The notes under the pieces: model-generated
What the model saw: the letters and a program-made list of their open reading frames with translations, nothing else
Databases searched by the model: none
What the model was told of the DNA's origin: nothing
Shown: positions 1-5,401 of the stretch, piece by piece
Layout of the letters: every line of letters starts with the position of its first letter
Numbering within the stretch: the stretch's first letter is position 1
Made by a program: the position numbers and the translations under genes
NCBI GenBank assembly: GCA_021798395.1
Contig: JAJZHS010000190.1
Location: 1-5,443, forward strand
Direction of reading: 5' to 3'
DNA length: 5,443 bases
Origin: Pseudomonadota bacterium
GTDB lineage: Bacteria; Pseudomonadota; Gammaproteobacteria; Burkholderiales; Burkholderiaceae_C

Positions 1-1022
1 CGCTGCTCGCCGACCTCGACGCCGCGCTGCCGCTGGTCTGGGGCCGACGCGTGCGCAGCGTGTTCATTGGCGGCGGCACGCCGAGTCTGTTCGGGCCCGA
101 TGCGATCGACGCCCTGCTCGGCGGCGAGCGCGCGCGGCTGCCGCTGGCGGCGGACGCCGAGATCACCCTCGAGGCCAACCCGGGCACCTTCGAGCGCGCG
201 CGCTTTGCCGCGTACGCCGGCGCCGGCGTCACGCGACTGTCGCTGGGCGTGCAAAGTTTCGACGACGCCATGCTGCGGCGCCTGGGCCGGGTGCACGACG
301 GCGCGCAGGCGCGCGCCGCGCTCGACGAGGCGGCGCAGGTGTTCGCGACCTTCAACGTCGACCTGATGTTCGCGCTCCCCGGACAGGACCTGGCGCAGGC
401 CGGCGCCGACGTGCGCACCGCGCTCGGCTGGTCTCCCCCGCACCTGTCGCTGTACCAGTTGACCATCGAGCCGCAGACCGCGTTCGCCAAGCGCGTTCCC
501 GACGGCCTGCCCGACGCCGACGCGGCGGCCGACATGCAGCAGGCAGTGGCCGACCTGGCCATTGAAGCTGGGTTGCGGCGCTACGAAGTGTCAGCCTATG
601 CCCGGCCCGGCCATACCTGCCGGCACAACCTGAACTACTGGGAATTCGGCGATTACCTCGGGATCGGCGCCGGGGCGCATTCCAAGCTCAGTTTCGCGCA
701 CCGCATCGTGCGCCAGCAGCGCTGGAACCAGCCCGAGCGCTACATGGCAGCCGCGCTGCGCGGACAGGCGGTCGAGGACGAACGCGAGGTGGCGCGGCGT
801 GACCTGCCGTTCGAGTTCATGCTCAACGCGCTGCGTCTGCGCGACGGCTTCGATGCGGCGCTGTACCCGGCGCGCACCGGGTTGCCCGAGTCGACGCTGC
901 AGCGCGGGCTGCAGCGCGGCGTCGCGCGCGGCCTGCTCGAAAGCGGGGCGCGCATCCGCGCCACGCCGCGCGGCTGGGACCTGCTCAACGCGGCGATCGA
1001 GTCGTTCCTGCCTGACGGCTGA
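1..1022 (+). CDS. hemW: Radical SAM heme chaperone HemW, 3' part (5'-truncated by window edge)
   Basis: HemW is a cytoplasmic radical-SAM family protein that binds heme and delivers it to client enzymes such as respiratory proteins; it was long annotated as oxygen-independent coproporphyrinogen III oxidase. The reading frame is open from base 3 (first residues LLADLDAALPLVWGRR), so the GTG at 51 is not the start and about 40-50 N-terminal residues are missing. These would include the CxxxCxxC cluster motif, so cluster binding cannot be confirmed here. Visible family blocks are VFIGGGTPSLF (the SAM-binding GGGTP motif), LEANPGTFE, RLSLGVQSFDDAMLRRLGR, FNVDLMFALPGQ, HLSLYQLTIEP, a block from about 588 to 700 with HNLNYWEFGDYLGIGAGAHS, and the C-terminal FEFMLNALRLRDGF of the HemN_C region. 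About 340 codons are present against a usual length of 370-390, and the C-terminus appears complete. The NYW...YLGIGAGAHS style and the lack of HemN-specific extensions favour HemW over true HemN. Confidence 0.95.
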   Translation, partial: LLADLDAALPLVWGRRVRSVFIGGGTPSLFGPDAIDALLGGERARLPLAADAEITLEANPGTFERARFAAYAGAGVTRLSLGVQSFDDAMLRRLGRVHDGAQARAALDEAAQVFATFNVDLMFALPGQDLAQAGADVRTALGWSPPHLSLYQLTIEPQTAFAKRVPDGLPDADAAADMQQAVADLAIEAGLRRYEVSAYARPGHTCRHNLNYWEFGDYLGIGAGAHSKLSFAHRIVRQQRWNQPERYMAAALRGQAVEDEREVARRDLPFEFMLNALRLRDGFDAALYPARTGLPESTLQRGLQRGVARGLLESGARIRATPRGWDLLNAAIESFLPDG

Positions 1023-1038
1023 TCCGTTGCGCCGCGTC

Positions 1039-1044
1039 TACAAT
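1039..1044 (+). promoter_or_regulatory. -10 box of the tRNA-Ser promoter
   Basis: TACAAT matches the sigma-70 -10 consensus at five of six positions and lies 23 bp upstream of the mature tRNA 5' end. It is followed at once by a GC-rich stretch (GCGGGCACCCGC, 1045-1056), as is usual for the discriminator of stable-RNA promoters under stringent control. I see no convincing -35 hexamer at 16-18 bp; the corresponding bases fall in the last codons of hemW. The tRNA can therefore probably be transcribed on its own as well as by read-through from hemW. Confidence 0.55.
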
Positions 1045-1067
1045 GCGGGCACCCGCGCAGGGCCGCC

Positions 1068-1155
1068 GGAGAGATGCCAGAGCGGTTTAATGGACTGGTC
1101 TTGAAAACCAGCGACGGGCAACCGTCCGTGGGTTCGAATCCCACTCTCTCCGCCA
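1068..1155 (+). tRNA. tRNA-Ser (anticodon UGA)
   Basis: This is a complete class II cloverleaf with an encoded CCA end. The acceptor stem GGAGAGA (1068-1074) pairs with TCTCTCC (1145-1151), followed by discriminator G1152 and CCA 1153-1155. The D-stem pairs CCA 1077-1079 with TGG 1091-1093. The anticodon stem CTGGT (1095-1099) pairs with ACCAG (1107-1111), and the loop CTTGAAA carries TGA at 1102-1104, which reads UCA and other UCN serine codons. The long variable arm typical of tRNA-Ser is GACGG (1113-1117), loop GCAA, CCGTC (1122-1126). The T-arm is GTGGG (1128-1132), TTCGAAT, CCCAC (1140-1144). All stems are fully paired, so the gene looks functional. No second copy of the 3' end, which would suggest an integrated element, is seen within the window. 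Confidence 0.98.
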
Positions 1156-1205
1156 CGCAACATCGGCCGCGCAACGCGCCGCATCGCGTCCGCCAGCGCA
1201 TCCTC

Positions 1206-1211
1206 TATACT
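1206..1211 (+). promoter_or_regulatory. Candidate -10 box for the FkbM methyltransferase gene
   Basis: TATACT matches the sigma-70 -10 consensus at five of six positions in an otherwise GC-rich spacer. The -35 region around 1183-1188 (ATCGCG) does not match the consensus. If it is used, transcription would start near 1218 and give a leader of about 75-90 nt before the methyltransferase start codon. It resembles the tRNA promoter just upstream in being followed by a GC-rich segment (CCGCGGC). Confidence 0.4.
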
Positions 1212-1282
1212 CCGCGGCACCATCCGGGGTTGGTGGCCGCATTGGCCGCCGCCGCGGATCGCGTGCCGGCCGCGAGGCGATC
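1211..1282 (+). other. Hairpin-forming leader between tRNA-Ser and the FkbM gene
   Basis: Three inverted repeats are visible. TCCGCGG (1211-1217) is complementary to CCGCGGA (1252-1258). Nested inside it, GGTGGCC (1232-1238) pairs with GGCCGCC (1244-1250) with one G-U pair and the loop GCATT. GATCGC (1257-1262) pairs with GCGATC (1277-1282) around the palindrome GCCGGC (1265-1270). No T-tract follows any of them, so none looks like an intrinsic terminator. They may be leader-RNA structure or simply chance pairing in GC-rich DNA. The first arm overlaps the -10 box and would lie mostly outside the transcript from that promoter. Confidence 0.3.
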
Positions 1283-1294
1283 CGGTCCTCGAGG

Positions 1295-2230
1295 TTGCGC
1301 TCCACGATCGTGCAGATAACCGAATTCCGCAGCAAGACTTCGTATCGGGAATACCGCAGCCGGAACAGGAGACGCCGCCTGTTCCATCGGCTGACCCGCG
1401 ACGCCATGCCGCTGTTCTTTCGCGGCGGCGATGACATCGCGACCGGGCCTTTGCTGTTCGGCGTCTACGAGCAGGAACTGAAAGATTTCATCGAGCATCT
1501 GGCAGCGCACGGCTTTGGCGACTTCCTGCTCGACATCGGCGCCAACATCGGACTGACCTCGTGTCAATCGGGTCGCGCGTTCGGTGAAATCCACATGTTC
1601 GAGCCCAACCCGAACGCGGCGCGGGTGCTGCGCATCAACCGCGATCTCGCCTTGCGCGGATGCAAGGTCGTGATCCACGACTATGGCCTGGGCGCGCGCG
1701 AGGAAACGTTGCGGCTGCACGTTCCGCGGCACAACTGGGGCGGCGCGTTCATCCGTTCGGCCGAGAACTCCTACAGCGCGCAATTGCTGTCGAGCAAGGA
1801 CGGACTCGGCGACTTCGACGCGCGCAACTACGACGTCGTCGAGGTGCCGATGCGACCGGCGCGCGAAGTCCTCGCCGAACTGTTCGGATCGCTTGCCGCG
1901 CGCGGCAAGCGGCGCGGCGTGATCAAGATCGACGTCGAGGGCTACGAACGATTCGTCATCGAGTCGATCATGGCGACGCTGCCGAGCGATCTGGCGTGTT
2001 TCATCGTGTTCGAGAACTGGGATCCCGAACTCGACTTGCAGGCGCTGGCAGCGTGCCGCGCACCGGCGGCCAAGGTCTACGCCCTGCACCAGGACAAGGA
2101 CCGTTTCCCCGGTGCTCCGCGCTGGCTCAATTCCCTGCTGCGCGCGGTTCGCGGCGGGTTCGAGACCGCGCTGCAGGCGGTCGACGGCGGCCACGCCGTC
2201 GGCACCGTGGTGTTCGAACTGCGGCCTTGA
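1295..2230 (+). CDS. FkbM-family SAM-dependent methyltransferase
   Basis: This is a predicted cytoplasmic methyltransferase that transfers a methyl group from S-adenosylmethionine, probably to a hydroxyl of a sugar, lipid or natural-product acceptor as FkbM relatives do; the substrate cannot be read from the sequence. Counting from the TTG at 1295 (311 aa), SAM-binding motif I is DIGANIGLTS at residues 80-89, the acidic ribose-binding block is MFEPNP at 101-106, and the FkbM block VIKIDVEGYE is at 209-218, followed by FIVFENWDPE. The N-terminal 45 residues are strongly basic, with RSRNRRRRLFHRL at 21-33. There is no signal peptide or membrane segment. The start is uncertain: TTG 1295 and GTG 1310 are both in frame and neither has a well-spaced Shine-Dalgarno (GAGG at 1291-1294 lies 15 nt before the GTG). 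ATG 1406 would cut off the conserved-looking RLFHRLTRDAMPLFFRGGD segment. The cyclase gene starts 31 bp downstream and may share a transcript. Confidence 0.88.
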   Translation: MRSTIVQITEFRSKTSYREYRSRNRRRRLFHRLTRDAMPLFFRGGDDIATGPLLFGVYEQELKDFIEHLAAHGFGDFLLDIGANIGLTSCQSGRAFGEIHMFEPNPNAARVLRINRDLALRGCKVVIHDYGLGAREETLRLHVPRHNWGGAFIRSAENSYSAQLLSSKDGLGDFDARNYDVVEVPMRPAREVLAELFGSLAARGKRRGVIKIDVEGYERFVIESIMATLPSDLACFIVFENWDPELDLQALAACRAPAAKVYALHQDKDRFPGAPRWLNSLLRAVRGGFETALQAVDGGHAVGTVVFELRP

Positions 2231-2261
2231 CGCGGCGGCATCGGCGGAGCGTGTCGATGCG

Positions 2262-3446
2262 ATGAGTTCGCAAGCACCCAAGGGGCTCAATTCGGCTTCG
2301 GAGGCGCGCCGGACCGCCCGCCTGCTCGCCGAGGCCGTGGCCCGCGAGCAGGCCGAGCAGATGCTCAACGCGATTCCGGCAGCCGTCGCCACCACGGCCA
2401 TTGCGATGCTCGCCACCGGATGGCTGCTGCGCGCCCACTACCCTTGGCGCGCGATCGCGGCGTGGTTCGCGTTCGTGTTGCCGCTGTACGCGATCCGGCT
2501 CGCGATCTGGTTCGTCATCAAGCGGAACGGCCGGCTCGAGGCGTGCCCCCACGCCTGCCTGCGCGCGCTGTATGTCTCGGCGGCGCTGGCGGGTTTGAGC
2601 TGGACCGCGCTGCCGATCCGGTTTTTCCCCGCGGACCCGGCGTTCGAACTGTTCCTGACCGCGCTGCTGCTGGGGGTGGCCAGCGCGGCGATGGCCGCGC
2701 TGTCGCCGGTTCCGGTCGCGGCGATGCTGTACATGTTGCCGATCATCGCGCCGCTGATCCCGCGGCTGCTGGCGGCGCACGGCGCGCTCGCGCACACCGC
2801 GGGCTGGCTGATCTTCGTCTACATCGCCTACATGGCCACCGTGTCCGGGCGCATGGCGCACCTGCTGCGCGACAAGGTCGAGACGCGCTTCACCGCGGTG
2901 CAGCGCAGCCTGAGCGATCCGTTGACCGGAATGATCAATCGCGCCGGGCTTGAGCGGCATTGCAGCGCGGCGCTGGCGCGCGCGCGCCGGCACGGGCTGG
3001 TGGTCGTCGTCGTGTACATCGACCTGAACGGATTCAAGGCCCTCAACGACCGGCATGGCCACGCCTGCGGCGACCAGTTGCTGTGCCAGTTCGCCCACCG
3101 CCTCAACGCCGCGATGCGCGCCAATGAACGGCTGGCGCGCATCGGCGGCGACGAGTTCGCAGTCGTCATCGAGGATCTCGGCGCGTCCTGGCGCGACGAC
3201 GTCGACGCGGTGGTGCGGCGCTTGAACGATCTGCTGCGCGAGCCGTTCCGCATCGGCGACGTCGTGTGCCGGATCGACATGGCGCTGGGCTGTTCAAGCT
3301 TTCCGCACGACGCGCACGGCATGGCCGAACTGCTGGAGTGCGCCGACGCCCGCATGTACGACGCCAAGCTGCGGGGCCGTCCCGCCCCGGTGTCGCCGGC
3401 TCAGGCGGCGGCGCCTGCGGCGCATTGCAGCACCGCGACGAAGTGA
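2262..3446 (+). CDS. Six-helix membrane diguanylate cyclase (GGDEF domain)
   Basis: This protein is predicted to make cyclic di-GMP from two GTP at the inner membrane. It has 394 aa from ATG 2262. An Ala-rich N-terminal helix (about 13-36) is followed by six hydrophobic segments at about 38-56, 64-86, 99-119, 128-149, 152-171 and 179-196. A short linker helix (200-216) leads into the GGDEF domain at about 217-373. The domain shows SDPLTGMINR (218-227), the metal and substrate loop IDLNGFKALNDRHGHACGD (253-271), the intact signature GGDEF at 295-299 and the C-terminal ADARMYDAKLRGR (361-373). Catalysis is therefore expected. The product-inhibition site usually reading RxxD nine residues before GGDEF is RANE (286-289), a conservative D-to-E change. 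The membrane part does not clearly match a named MASE domain that I recognise. An open frame runs back to 2112 but overlaps the methyltransferase. ATG 2262 has GGAG 12 nt upstream. The tail after residue 373 (Pro/Ala-rich) overlaps the convergent gene by 46 bp. Confidence 0.9.
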   Translation: MSSQAPKGLNSASEARRTARLLAEAVAREQAEQMLNAIPAAVATTAIAMLATGWLLRAHYPWRAIAAWFAFVLPLYAIRLAIWFVIKRNGRLEACPHACLRALYVSAALAGLSWTALPIRFFPADPAFELFLTALLLGVASAAMAALSPVPVAAMLYMLPIIAPLIPRLLAAHGALAHTAGWLIFVYIAYMATVSGRMAHLLRDKVETRFTAVQRSLSDPLTGMINRAGLERHCSAALARARRHGLVVVVVYIDLNGFKALNDRHGHACGDQLLCQFAHRLNAAMRANERLARIGGDEFAVVIEDLGASWRDDVDAVVRRLNDLLREPFRIGDVVCRIDMALGCSSFPHDAHGMAELLECADARMYDAKLRGRPAPVSPAQAAAPAAHCSTATK

Positions 3447-4066
3447 CACGCGGTTCCGAGCAGCACGAACAAGTGCCAGACGAAATGCGTGTAGCGCCAG
3501 CGTTCGTCGAACATGAAGAAGACCGCACCGACGGTGTAGGCGGCGCCGCCGGCGAACAACCACGCCAGCCCGCTGGCCGGCAGCGCGTGCCACAGCGGCA
3601 CGATGGCGATCAGCACCAGCCAGCCGAGCACCAGGTACAGCAGCGTCGACAGCCGCGGGAAGCGTCCCGGCCCGAGCGCCTTGAACAGCAGCCCGAGCAG
3701 CGCCAGAGACCAGACCAGGCCGAACAGCGTCCAGCCCCACGCTCCGCGCAGCACCGTCAAGGTGAACGGCGTGTAGCTGCCGGCGATGAACAGGTAGATG
3801 CTGGCGTGATCCAGCCAGCGCAGCACGGCCTTGGCGTCGGGGCGCGACACCGCGTGGTACAGCGTCGAACTCAGGTACAGCAGCACGGCGGTGGCGCCGA
3901 ACAGCGCCGCGCCGACGGTCGCCGCGGCACCGTGCGCGTGGACCAGCAGGATCGGTAGCGCGGCCGCGCTCAGGGCCACGCCCAGGCCGTGGCTGATGCT
4001 GTTGGCGAGTTCCTCGCCGCGGGACTGCAGCGCGGCGTCGCGCGCCGGGGACATGCGTTCGGTCAT
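3401..4066 (-). CDS. Hemolysin III / PAQR-family integral membrane protein (YqfA/HlyIII-like)
   Basis: The gene encodes a 221-aa inner-membrane protein of the hemolysin III branch of the PAQR superfamily, which also includes the adiponectin receptors. Bacterial members are predicted seven-helix membrane proteins; the hemolysin name comes from a Bacillus cereus member and the cellular role is generally unsettled. Family landmarks are EELANSISHGLGV (18-30), the SxxxH motif SSTLYHA (66-72), LDHASIYLFIAGSYTPF (85-101), FDERWRYTHFVWHLFVLLG (186-204) and HFVAV at 208-212. The presumed zinc ligands of the superfamily, H71, H194 and H198 (HxxxH), are all present. About seven hydrophobic segments cover residues 27-215. 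ATG 4066 gives the usual length and N-terminus. In-frame alternatives are ATG 4054 and ATG 4099, and a further open extension to 4249 has non-family low-complexity sequence. No strong Shine-Dalgarno is seen. A weak -10-like GACAAT (minus strand, 4103-4098) could serve the 4066 start. The gene is divergent from the PI-PLC gene and convergent, overlapping by 46 bp, with the cyclase. Confidence 0.92.
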   Translation of the reverse strand: MTERMSPARDAALQSRGEELANSISHGLGVALSAAALPILLVHAHGAAATVGAALFGATAVLLYLSSTLYHAVSRPDAKAVLRWLDHASIYLFIAGSYTPFTLTVLRGAWGWTLFGLVWSLALLGLLFKALGPGRFPRLSTLLYLVLGWLVLIAIVPLWHALPASGLAWLFAGGAAYTVGAVFFMFDERWRYTHFVWHLFVLLGTACHFVAVLQCAAGAAA

Positions 4067-4144
4067 CGCAAGTGCGGAAGTGGAAAGCCGAGTGCGCATT
4101 GTCGCATTGCCCGATGACACCGCGCGCGGCGCTGACGCCGGCTT

Positions 4145-4193
4145 GCGCCCGGATTTTCCGGCGGGCGCACGCGCGCGGCGACCGCCGCGCGCG
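4145..4193. other. Inverted repeats in the divergent intergenic region
   Basis: The 170 bp between the two divergent genes (4067-4236) contain a perfect 11-bp inverted repeat, CGCGCGCGGCG (4170-4180) and CGCCGCGCGCG (4183-4193), separated by AC. Next to it is an imperfect one, GCGCCC (4145-4150) with GGGCGC (4163-4168) around GGATTTTCC. Neither is followed by a T-run on either strand, so they are not intrinsic terminators. They could form structure in the leader of the phospholipase transcript or be a protein-binding palindrome. Chance is possible in such CG-alternating sequence. Confidence 0.35.
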
Positions 4194-4223
4194 ACACTGG
4201 GGGCCGCGCCGCGTACGGGTGGC

Positions 4224-4229
4224 GGGGAG
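4224..4229 (+). promoter_or_regulatory. Shine-Dalgarno of the PI-PLC gene
   Basis: GGGGAG lies 7 nt before ATG 4237. It fixes this start over the open but non-family sequence upstream and agrees with the signal peptide that begins there. Confidence 0.7.
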
Positions 4230-4236
4230 ATGAACC

Positions 4237-5283
4237 ATGCATGGAGCAAGCTGGGTACGCACCGCGCTGCTGTCGGCAGCGCTCGTCGTCGCGCAGGCGG
4301 CGCACGCGGGCAACGGCGGCTTCTCGACGGCGCGCGTTGCCCAGGCCGATCACGCCGACTGGATGGCGGCGCTCCCCGGCGACACGCCGTTGCGCGACGT
4401 GTCGATTCCGGGCACGCACGACTCGGCGACCGGCATCCTCGGCAGTTTCGGCACCGAGATCGTGCGCACGCAAAGCATGTCGCTGCGCCAGCAACTCGAC
4501 GCCGGCGTGCGCGCGCTCGACATCCGCTGCTGGCTCGAGCACGACACCTTCGAAATGCACCACGGCATCGTCGGCCTCGGGCAGAATTTCGGCCAGGTGC
4601 TCGACATCGTGCACACGTTCCTTCTCGAACACCCCGGCGAGACGATCCTGATGCGCGTCAAGCGGGAGGGCGACGGCGGCGGCAACACCGAATCGTTTGC
4701 CCAGGTGTTCGCGCGCTACGCGCGAACCGAGGGCGCCGACCTTTTCTGGAAGCCGACCGGCGACGATCCGACCTTGCACGACGTGCGCGGAAAGGTCGTC
4801 GTGCTGCAGGACTTCAGCTCGCCCATGCAGTGGGGCCTGGCGTACGACCGGTTCGACATCGAAGACACCTACAGCGTGCGCACGAACTGGGACCTGTACG
4901 CGAAGTGGACCGTCGTGCGCGACCATCTCGAACGCGCGCGCGAACGCGAGGGCAAGGCGTTCTTCGTCACCTACCTGTCGGCGTCGGGAGGCTCGTTCCC
5001 GTATTTCATCGCCGGGGGGCGAGTCTGGGCCTCCGACAAGGCTCCGCACCTGTCGACCGGGCTGGTCACGCCGCTGTTCAGCAGCAAATATCCCGATTTT
5101 CCGCGTGCCGGCTGCATCGGGTCGGTGTGCTCGATCATGTTCGAGGGCACCGATGAGCTTGTCGTCGCCCGGATTCTCGACGCCAACTCGCCTCCGTTCG
5201 TCGGCATCGTGATGGCGGACTTCCCCGGACCCGAGCTGATCGGGCGCATCATCGCGGCCAACGCGCGCTTGCGCAAGCCCTGA
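4237..5283 (+). CDS. Secreted phosphatidylinositol-specific phospholipase C X-domain protein
   Basis: This 348-aa protein is predicted to be exported and to cleave phosphatidylinositol, or a related phosphodiester, into diacylglycerol and a cyclic inositol phosphate. Residues 1-24 form a Sec-type signal peptide: R8, a hydrophobic core LLSAALVVA, and a likely AHA/G cleavage site. The PI-PLC X domain follows: LRDVSIPGTHDSATG at 52-66 with the general-base histidine H61, ALDIRCW at 93-99 with D95 and R97, MHHG at 107-110 with the general-acid histidine H109, ETILMRVKRE at 135-144 and VRGKVVVLQDFSS at 183-195. The C-terminal half has AFFVTYLSASGGSFPY (241-256) and FVGIVMADFPGPELI (321-335), matching the barrel's closing strands in Bacillus enzymes, plus an inserted segment (about 283-312) with two cysteines, C293 and C298, that could form a disulphide. 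Where Bacillus cereus PI-PLC has Lys-Arg after the GKIVLL strand, this protein has Gln-Asp, so inositol recognition may differ. The gene is divergent from the hemolysin III gene. An insertion sequence begins shortly after its stop. Confidence 0.93.
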   Translation: MHGASWVRTALLSAALVVAQAAHAGNGGFSTARVAQADHADWMAALPGDTPLRDVSIPGTHDSATGILGSFGTEIVRTQSMSLRQQLDAGVRALDIRCWLEHDTFEMHHGIVGLGQNFGQVLDIVHTFLLEHPGETILMRVKREGDGGGNTESFAQVFARYARTEGADLFWKPTGDDPTLHDVRGKVVVLQDFSSPMQWGLAYDRFDIEDTYSVRTNWDLYAKWTVVRDHLERAREREGKAFFVTYLSASGGSFPYFIAGGRVWASDKAPHLSTGLVTPLFSSKYPDFPRAGCIGSVCSIMFEGTDELVVARILDANSPPFVGIVMADFPGPELIGRIIAANARLRKP

Positions 5284-5387
5284 GCGGGCGCGCGCGCCGA
5301 CGTCGATTGTGGGACACTAGGAGGCTGTCGTGCTTTCGCGACTTCCGTTGGACGAGGCGCACAGAGACAATGGAGGTAGAGCAAACC

Positions 5388-5392
5388 GGAGG
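5388..5392 (+). promoter_or_regulatory. Shine-Dalgarno of the IS transposase
   Basis: GGAGG lies 9 nt before ATG 5402 and supports that codon as the transposase start. A second GGAGG (5372-5376) further upstream has no suitably spaced start codon. Confidence 0.6.
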
Positions 5393-5401
5393 TTCCCGCC
5401 G

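Noticed and set aside
1074..1319. Short open frame starting inside tRNA-Ser
   Set aside because: It overlaps a complete tRNA, has Arg/Ala-rich shadow composition and no ribosome binding site.
2112..2261. Fifty-codon N-terminal extension of the cyclase
   Set aside because: It overlaps the end of the methyltransferase and has Cys/Arg-rich shadow composition; ATG 2262 fits the spacing better.
1205..2416. Long open frame on the minus strand (403 codons) across the FkbM gene
   Set aside because: It is antisense to a gene with clear SAM-methyltransferase motifs, its protein has no recognisable family blocks, and long antisense frames are expected in GC-rich DNA.
2127..3098. Minus-strand open frame (323 codons) antisense to the cyclase
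   Set aside because: The composition is biased to Arg, Gln and Gly, and it lies wholly opposite a well-supported GGDEF gene.
3266..3958. Plus-strand open frame (230 codons) opposite the hemolysin III gene
   Set aside because: The product is a low-complexity Gln/Arg-rich shadow of conserved PAQR coding sequence.
4067..4249. N-terminal extension of the hemolysin III protein
   Set aside because: It would make the protein about 60 residues longer than the family, with low-complexity sequence, and would overlap the start of the divergent phospholipase gene.
4063..5049. Minus-strand open frame (328 codons) antisense to the phospholipase
   Set aside because: It has no recognisable domain and lies opposite conserved catalytic motifs.
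3831..5156. Plus-strand open frame (441 codons) spanning the intergenic region and the phospholipase gene
   Set aside because: It is out of frame with the PI-PLC motifs and Arg-rich, as expected of a shadow frame.
5287..5298. Palindrome GGCGCGCGCGCC as terminator of the phospholipase gene
   Set aside because: There is no T-run after it and no loop in the perfect palindrome, so it does not fit an intrinsic terminator.
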